9,971 bases of DNA from an uncultured Tannerella sp. (lineage in GTDB: Bacteria; Bacteroidota; Bacteroidia; Bacteroidales; Tannerellaceae). The stretch lies in the NCBI GenBank assembly GCA_938036405.1, contig CALHPT010000372.1:1-9971 (forward strand). The letters are read 5' to 3'. This document shows, one piece after another, positions 4,813 to 9,971 of this stretch. Within the stretch, counting starts at the first letter, position 1. Each line of letters opens with the position of its first letter. The notes beneath the pieces are model-generated. The model saw only the letters and a program-made list of their open reading frames with translations, was not told the origin of the DNA and did no database searches. The translations under genes were made by a program, and so were the position numbers.

Positions 4813-7011
4813 ATGTCAGAACAAGAGAAAGAGAACGAGCAGGCCGCGCGTAATGCAAAAGGCGGGCAGATCTTGACGCGATACTTTATCATCGTCATGC
4901 TGCTTAGCCCCATAGCGGCGGGCATCCTGTTTCTGGCCTTCAAGACGGCCATCTTAGAGAAAGCGAAGTGGACCAAGGTGGCCGAGAGTCGGAAGAAGCC
5001 GAACCGACTCGTGACCCCCAGCCGCGGCAATATCTATTCGGCCGACGGCAAGCTGATGGCGACGAGTGTGCCGCGCTATTACCTCTATGTCGACTTTCAA
5101 GCGGCAGGCTTCCGCGAACCCTCGCCCAGGGGGAAGAAGGAGGTGAACATCGACACCTTCATGCGGTCTCGCCAGAACGGAATCGACTCGCTGGCCTACT
5201 ACCTCTCTCGCAAGCTGAAAAATCGTACCGCCGCGGGTTATCGCGCCTACCTGCTCCGTGGACTGAGGCAGAAGAGCCGACAATATCCTCTCTACGAGTA
5301 CCGCGTCTCCTACGCCGACTATAAGGAGATCCGCGAATTCCCCTTCTTCCGCCTCGGCCGCAACGTCGGTGGACTCTACGAGCGAGAGATGGTGCAGCGG
5401 CAGAAGCTGTTTGGTTCGTTGGCCTCACGCACCATCGGAGACATTTATAACGAGATCGAGACGGGCGGACTCTCGAAGGGCAAGAACGGCCTGGAGCTGC
5501 GTTACGACACACTCCTGCACGGCAAGCCGGGATACAACTCTATCGTGCGCGTAGGCGGACGGTGGACGAACGTCGTCGAGGAGGAGCCTGTCGACGGTTT
5601 AGACATCCGCACGACGATCGACTTGCAGATACAAGACCTCACGGAGAAGGCGCTGGTGGATAAGCTTCAGGAGGCCGATGCGGCGTCGGGCGTGGCGGTC
5701 GTCATGGAGGTGAAGACGGGCGAGGTGAAGGCCATTTCGAACATGGAGCGTATCCGGCCGGGCGTCTATGCCGAGTTGCGCAACCATGCGTTGGCCGACG
5801 AGTTAGAGCCGGGCTCGACGTTCAAGATCGCCTCCATGATGGTGGCCCTCGAAGACGGCATCTGTACCCCCGAATCGCCCATCGATGTGGGCAACGGCAC
5901 CTACAAATTCAACGGCCGCACCATCCGCGACCATAATGCCCAGAGCGGTGGCTACGGTACGATCACCGTGGCGCAGAGCATCTGGTATTCCTCCAACGTG
6001 AGTATCGCCAAGATCGTCCTCAAGGGCTACGGCAACAACCCGCGTAAGTTCATCGACGGTCTTCACCGCACGGGTATCGACGCTGATCTGAATCTCGACA
6101 TCGCCGGGGCCGGTCGCGCCAAGATTCGTCGGCCGGGCGACCCGCAATGGTCGCGCATGACGCTGCCGTGGATGTCGTTCGGTTACGAGGTGCAGATCCC
6201 GCCGATCAATACGCTGGCCTTCTTCAACGCCATCGCCAACGATGGCCGTATGATGCGCCCGATGTTCGTCAAGAGCATCATGCGGGGCAGCAAGGAGCTG
6301 CGTGTCTACGAACCGGAAGTGCTCATCCCCGAGATCTGTTCGAAACGCACACTCAAGGCGGTGCAGGAGATGATGTACAACGTGGTGAACCATAAAGACG
6401 GCACGGGCAAGCCCGCACGGTCGAGCGTCGTCTCCATCGTGGGCAAGACGGGTACGGCGCAGATTGCCGCTTCCAAGGCCGCGCACAACTTGTCGTTCTG
6501 CGGCTATTTCCCCTACGAGAATCCCCAATACTCCTGCATCGTGGTCATCTCCCGGCCACGTCGGGGCATAGCCTCGGGCGGTATGATGGCTGGCACCGTG
6601 TTTAAGGAGATCGCTGAAAAGGTCTACTCCAATCAGATCCGCTACGACTTGCGTGCGATGAAGCCCGAGGCGGGTCGCACGCTGATGCCGCCCATTAAGA
6701 ACGGTGAGGTGCGTTCTGCGCAAGCGGTGGCCAAACGGCTCGATGTGCGCACCACACCTAAACGTGTGGACGCCGAGTTCACGGCCTACTGGCGCAACGG
6801 GCGGCGCGACACGCTCAACGTCCGCAAGCTGACGGTCCGGGAGGGCATGATGCCTTACGTGATCGGCATGGGAGCCAAGGATGCCGTCTATGCGCTTGAG
6901 CGATGCGGACTGCGCGTCAAGCTCACCGGCCACGGCCGCGTCATCTCGCAGTCTGTTCCGTCGGGGCAGGCCGTGACGCGTGGGCAGACGATTGATATCA
7001 TATTGAATTGA
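4813..7011 (+). CDS. ftsI: Septal peptidoglycan transpeptidase FtsI / PBP2 with PASTA domain
   Basis: This 732-residue class B penicillin-binding protein cross-links septal peptidoglycan in the periplasm, with FtsW as the expected glycosyltransferase partner. It has a short charged cytoplasmic N-terminus, one membrane anchor (about 24-43), then a dimerisation/pedestal domain beginning near RGNIYSADGKLMATS. The transpeptidase domain has all three active-site motifs: S335-T-F-K338 with the acylated serine, S393-S-N395, and K545-T-G547. The C-terminal segment from about 675 (VREGMMPYVIGMG to the end) is a single PASTA domain, common in Bacteroidota FtsI and in SpoVD/PBP2x-type enzymes, and possibly used for localisation or binding wall fragments. 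The ATG at 4813 is supported by AAGGAG upstream. murE follows after 42 bp. It is intact and is a beta-lactam target by family. Confidence 0.96.
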   Translation: MSEQEKENEQAARNAKGGQILTRYFIIVMLLSPIAAGILFLAFKTAILEKAKWTKVAESRKKPNRLVTPSRGNIYSADGKLMATSVPRYYLYVDFQAAGFREPSPRGKKEVNIDTFMRSRQNGIDSLAYYLSRKLKNRTAAGYRAYLLRGLRQKSRQYPLYEYRVSYADYKEIREFPFFRLGRNVGGLYEREMVQRQKLFGSLASRTIGDIYNEIETGGLSKGKNGLELRYDTLLHGKPGYNSIVRVGGRWTNVVEEEPVDGLDIRTTIDLQIQDLTEKALVDKLQEADAASGVAVVMEVKTGEVKAISNMERIRPGVYAELRNHALADELEPGSTFKIASMMVALEDGICTPESPIDVGNGTYKFNGRTIRDHNAQSGGYGTITVAQSIWYSSNVSIAKIVLKGYGNNPRKFIDGLHRTGIDADLNLDIAGAGRAKIRRPGDPQWSRMTLPWMSFGYEVQIPPINTLAFFNAIANDGRMMRPMFVKSIMRGSKELRVYEPEVLIPEICSKRTLKAVQEMMYNVVNHKDGTGKPARSSVVSIVGKTGTAQIAASKAAHNLSFCGYFPYENPQYSCIVVISRPRRGIASGGMMAGTVFKEIAEKVYSNQIRYDLRAMKPEAGRTLMPPIKNGEVRSAQAVAKRLDVRTTPKRVDAEFTAYWRNGRRDTLNVRKLTVREGMMPYVIGMGAKDAVYALERCGLRVKLTGHGRVISQSVPSGQAVTRGQTIDIILN

Positions 7012-7053
7012 GGTAGGGATTCTATCGAAACAAGAAAAAGACAGCATACACAT

Positions 7054-8532
7054 ATGAAATTGACAGAACTGATACACGATCTACGGATCACTCGCCGCGA
7101 CGGCGCTCCGACCGACGGTGTGGAGATCACCGGCATCACGGCCGACTCGCGACGCGTTGCTGACGGCATGCTCTTCGTGGCCGTGAAGGGTACGACGGTG
7201 GATGGGCATGACTACATCGCCTCCGCCATCGAGCGTGGGGCGGCCGCCATCGTCGGCGAACGCATGCCGGATACGATCGATGAGGCCGTGAAGGCGCGTG
7301 TGCCCTTTATCGTCGTATCGGATGCGGCTGAGGCGCTCGGCCGACTGCTCGACACATGGCACGGCCATCCCTCGCAACGCCTGACGCTCGTCGGTGTGAC
7401 GGGGACGAACGGCAAGACGACCGTCGCCACACTCCTTTACGACCTCTTCCGGAAGTTAGGCTACCGCGTGGGACTCATCTCCACCGTCTGCAACCGCATC
7501 GACGAGGAGACACTGCCCACCGACCACACGACGCCCGACCCCGTCACGCTGCACGCGCTGATCGCTCGCATGGCAGAGGCCGGGTGTTCGCACGTCTTTA
7601 TGGAGGTGAGTTCGCATGCAGTCGATCAGCAGCGCATCGCCGGATTGCACTACGCCGCCGGCGTCTTCACCAACCTCACCCGCGATCATTTAGACTATCA
7701 CAAGACGGTCGATAATTACCTCCGTGCCAAGAAGCGTTTCTTCGACGGACTGCCCGCCGAGGCCTTCGCGCTGACTAACGCCGACGATAAGTCGGGCGCC
7801 GTCATGCTGCAAAACACAGCTGCACGCAAGCTGACCTATTCGCTGCGCACCGTTGCCGACTTCAAGGGTAAGATCGTGGAGGCGCACTTTGAGGGGACGG
7901 AGCTGTTCGTCGATGGGCGCGACGTGACGGTGGCTTTCGTGGGCCGTTTCAATGCGTACAACCTGCTGGCCGTTTATGGCACAGCGGTGGCGCTGGGCGA
8001 GGATGCGGAGCAGGTGCTTGTGGCGCTGAGTAGCCTCCGACCTGTGGCCGGACGGTTCGAGACGATCACGTCGCCCGAGGGCTTTACGGCCATCGTCGAT
8101 TACGCCCACACGCCGGACGCGCTGGCTAACGTGCTGACGAGCATCCACGAAGTGTTGCGGGGCACGGGGCGCGTGATCACCGTGGTGGGAGCGGGCGGCA
8201 ATCGAGATACGGGCAAGCGTCCGCTGATGGCCCGTGAGGCCGACCGACAGAGCGACCAGCTCATCCTGACGTCAGACAATCCCCGTTTTGAAGATCCCGA
8301 CGCCATTATTCGCGAGATGGAGGCCGGGCTGGACACCGCCGCTCGGGTGCGTGTGCTCTGCATCACCGACCGACTGTCGGCTATTAAGACGGCCTGCCGA
8401 CTGGCCCGCCGTGGCGACGTCGTACTCGTGGCCGGTAAGGGCCATGAGGACTATCAGGAGGTGCGCGGCGTGAAGCACCCCTTCGACGATCGCGAGGTGT
8501 TACGAACCCTTTTCTCTGCCTCCAAGGCATAA
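7054..8532 (+). CDS. murE: UDP-MurNAc-L-Ala-D-Glu:meso-diaminopimelate ligase MurE
   Basis: This 492-residue cytoplasmic ATP-dependent ligase adds the third amino acid to the peptidoglycan stem peptide. The Mur-ligase ATP loop is TGTNGKTT (116-123). The central domain has EVSSHAVDQQRI and FTNLTRDHLDYH, with the probable carbamylated lysine at 226 in YLRAKK. The C-terminal domain carries D408-N-P-R411, the signature that selects meso-diaminopimelate; lysine-adding MurE enzymes differ here. VAGKGHEDYQ near the end is also typical. Length is normal for the family. It sits 42 bp after ftsI and 12 bp before mraY, so cotranscription is very likely. The ATG at 7054 gives the expected N-terminus (MKLTELIHDL); no clear Shine-Dalgarno precedes it. 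Confidence 0.97.
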   Translation: MKLTELIHDLRITRRDGAPTDGVEITGITADSRRVADGMLFVAVKGTTVDGHDYIASAIERGAAAIVGERMPDTIDEAVKARVPFIVVSDAAEALGRLLDTWHGHPSQRLTLVGVTGTNGKTTVATLLYDLFRKLGYRVGLISTVCNRIDEETLPTDHTTPDPVTLHALIARMAEAGCSHVFMEVSSHAVDQQRIAGLHYAAGVFTNLTRDHLDYHKTVDNYLRAKKRFFDGLPAEAFALTNADDKSGAVMLQNTAARKLTYSLRTVADFKGKIVEAHFEGTELFVDGRDVTVAFVGRFNAYNLLAVYGTAVALGEDAEQVLVALSSLRPVAGRFETITSPEGFTAIVDYAHTPDALANVLTSIHEVLRGTGRVITVVGAGGNRDTGKRPLMAREADRQSDQLILTSDNPRFEDPDAIIREMEAGLDTAARVRVLCITDRLSAIKTACRLARRGDVVLVAGKGHEDYQEVRGVKHPFDDREVLRTLFSASKA

Positions 8533-8544
8533 ACTGAAAGCTCC

Positions 8545-9810
8545 ATGCTGTACGAACTATTCAACTATTTAGATCAACTGGACGTCCCCGGTGCGGGCGT
8601 CTTCAAATACGTCTCTTTCCGGTCAGTGATGGCCTTCATCCTAGCCCTTTTCATCTCCACCGCCATCGGGCGTCGCATCATCGACCGCCTGCGCCGCCTG
8701 CAAATCGGCGAGACGGTCCGCGAGCTGGGCCTTGAGGGCCAGCTGAGCAAAAAGGGTACGCCCACGATGGGCGGCATCATCATCATCATTGCCATCATCG
8801 TGCCCTTGCTCTTCTTCGCCCGGCTGAACAACATCTACCTGATCTTAATGCTCATCACCACCATCTGGCTGGGCACACTGGGCTTTGCAGACGATTATAT
8901 CAAGGTCTTCAAGAAGGATAAAGAGGGGCTGCACGGGCGATTCAAGATCGTTGCCCAGGTGGGCCTCGGGCTGATCGTCGGACTGACGCTCTACCTCAGC
9001 CCCGATGTCGTGATCCGCGAAAACATGGAGATCCGCCGCGCGGGGCAAGACACGATCGAGGAGGTGCGCATTCACCCCAACGAAGTGAAGTCCACCAAGA
9101 CAACTATCCCCTTTGTCAAGAACAACAACTTCGATTACTCCGTATTGGCCGAATGGGCGGGGTGCTACAAGACGGAAGTCACCTGGCTACTCTTTGTGCT
9201 GATGACCATCTTCGTCGTCACCGCCGTCTCGAACGGCACGAACCTCACCGACGGACTCGACGGACTGGCGGCTGGCAGCTCGGCCATCGTCGGCATCGCG
9301 CTCGGGGTGCTGGCCTACACCTCGTCACACTTTGAGTTCGCCTCCTTCCTCAACATCATGTTTATCCCCGGTGCCGAGGAGCTGGTGGTCTTTGCCTCGG
9401 CCTTTATTGGCGCCACGATCGGCTTCCTATGGTATAACGCCTATCCCGCGCAAGTCTTCATGGGCGACACGGGCAGCCTGACCCTCGGCGGCATCATCGC
9501 CGTCTTCGCCATCATCATCCGCAAGGAGCTGCTGGTGCCTATCCTCTGCGGCATCTTCTTCGTCGAGGCGCTGTCGGTCATGCTGCAAGTCTTCTACTTC
9601 AAGTACACCAAAAAGAAGACCGGCACAGGGCGGCGCATCTTCAAGATGACCCCCCTGCATCACCACTTCCAGAAGCCCGGCAATGCAGGCATCGACGCCA
9701 TCATCCAGAAGCCTTTCAACATCGTCCCCGAGTCGAAGATCGTCGTCCGCTTCTGGTTGATCGGCATTATCCTCGCCGCCATCGCCATCATCACGTTGAA
9801 ACTGCGATAG
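8545..9810 (+). CDS. mraY: Phospho-N-acetylmuramoyl-pentapeptide-transferase MraY
   Basis: This 421-residue polytopic membrane enzyme transfers phospho-MurNAc-pentapeptide from UDP to undecaprenyl phosphate, making lipid I. Conserved pieces are visible in order: KKGTPTMGG on the first cytoplasmic loop, the Mg-binding pair D116-D117 in GFADDYIKV, NLTDGLDGLA (233-242), FMGDTGSL with D308, and the histidine loop MTPLHHHFQK with H372-H374. About ten hydrophobic segments fit the known fold. It is some 60 residues longer than the approximately 360-residue proteobacterial enzyme. The extra part is a hydrophilic insert at about 153-212 (RRAGQDTIEEVRIHPNEVKS and following), which I believe is usual in Bacteroidota MraY. 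It follows murE by 12 bp. murD, the normal next gene, is not reached. Confidence 0.97.
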   Translation: MLYELFNYLDQLDVPGAGVFKYVSFRSVMAFILALFISTAIGRRIIDRLRRLQIGETVRELGLEGQLSKKGTPTMGGIIIIIAIIVPLLFFARLNNIYLILMLITTIWLGTLGFADDYIKVFKKDKEGLHGRFKIVAQVGLGLIVGLTLYLSPDVVIRENMEIRRAGQDTIEEVRIHPNEVKSTKTTIPFVKNNNFDYSVLAEWAGCYKTEVTWLLFVLMTIFVVTAVSNGTNLTDGLDGLAAGSSAIVGIALGVLAYTSSHFEFASFLNIMFIPGAEELVVFASAFIGATIGFLWYNAYPAQVFMGDTGSLTLGGIIAVFAIIIRKELLVPILCGIFFVEALSVMLQVFYFKYTKKKTGTGRRIFKMTPLHHHFQKPGNAGIDAIIQKPFNIVPESKIVVRFWLIGIILAAIAIITLKLR

Positions 9811-9971
9811 AGAACAAAACAAACAGCCGTACGCGTATGGGGCTTCCGTTTACTCCCCTTATTGATTAACAAGATTATGGACAAACGTTCCTTCACACAC
9901 ATACATCCCTTTTCCGAGCCCTCGGGCCCTCTGCGTAGGCCGGCGAAGTTTGCCGGGTACATGCAGCTGTG
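9811..9971. other. Non-coding tail after mraY, with a G+C-rich palindrome
   Basis: No gene is convincing in these 161 bases. An ATG at 9877 opens a frame to the window edge (31 residues, starting MDKRSFTHIHPF), but it does not resemble the N-terminus of MurD (a glycine-rich nucleotide-binding start) and has no ribosome site. CCGGCGAAGTTTGCCGG at 9940-9956 pairs over eight positions around a central G, with one G-T wobble. CCGAG/CTCGG at 9914-9925 is a smaller dyad. Neither is followed by a T-run, so I do not call a terminator. Confidence 0.5.

Noticed and set aside
5803..7077. 424-residue antisense open frame opposite ftsI
   Set aside because: It is a shadow of a G+C-rich coding strand, with His/Arg/Asp-rich composition and no domain; ftsI is intact and fully explains the region.
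9940..9956. Intrinsic terminator after mraY
   Set aside because: The palindrome is strong but lacks a following T-run and lies 130 bp after the stop codon.
9877..9971. Start of a partial gene (MDKRSFTHIHPF) running off the window
   Set aside because: It has no similarity to MurD or any family I recognise, no ribosome site, and runs through a strong palindrome; too short to support.

Overview
The window looks like chromosome from a G+C-rich member of the Bacteroidota, most likely a Porphyromonadaceae/Tannerellaceae-type oral or gut organism. This rests on three things. The gene order is the Bacteroidota form of the division and cell-wall (dcw) cluster: rsmH, a short FtsL-like gene, a PBP2 with a C-terminal PASTA domain, murE, and a long MraY. 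A long PurF-like protein of the type I associate with Bacteroidota lies upstream. Two exact TAnnTTTG boxes, the Bacteroidota -7 promoter element, sit in front of genes. The genus is an inference; no RNA gene or species marker is present.

Layout: positions 1-355 hold an A+T-rich tandem array with an exact 41-bp period built on a 15-bp dyad. A G+C-rich non-coding stretch and a T-rich leader with a promoter follow. The genes, all on the + strand, are: a PurF-like amidophosphoribosyltransferase (629-2521), a GNAT acetyltransferase (2564-3103), rsmH (3215-4132), an FtsL-like membrane protein (4185-4529), the division transpeptidase ftsI (4813-7011), murE (7054-8532) and mraY (8545-9810). From 9811 to the end I see no convincing gene. 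The usual next gene, murD, has not started.

The five dcw genes work together. RsmH modifies the ribosomal decoding site. MurE and MraY make and membrane-anchor the peptidoglycan precursor; the DNPR motif of MurE indicates a meso-diaminopimelate wall. FtsI cross-links septal peptidoglycan, and the FtsL-like protein is its probable divisome partner. Gaps inside the cluster are 12-52 bp, except for 283 bp between ftsL and ftsI. That gap is filled by a second tandem array, G+C-rich and unrelated in sequence to the first.

The most striking signal is that the two arrays share one architecture. Each has a 15-bp dyad made of two 6-bp arms around a central YGA (C or T, then GA), recurring at 41 bp. 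It is exact over all eight steps in the first array and over the first three in the second, although the arm and spacer sequences differ completely. I know of no described element of this form, but I cannot search, so novelty is unproven. The rest of the window is largely conventional.
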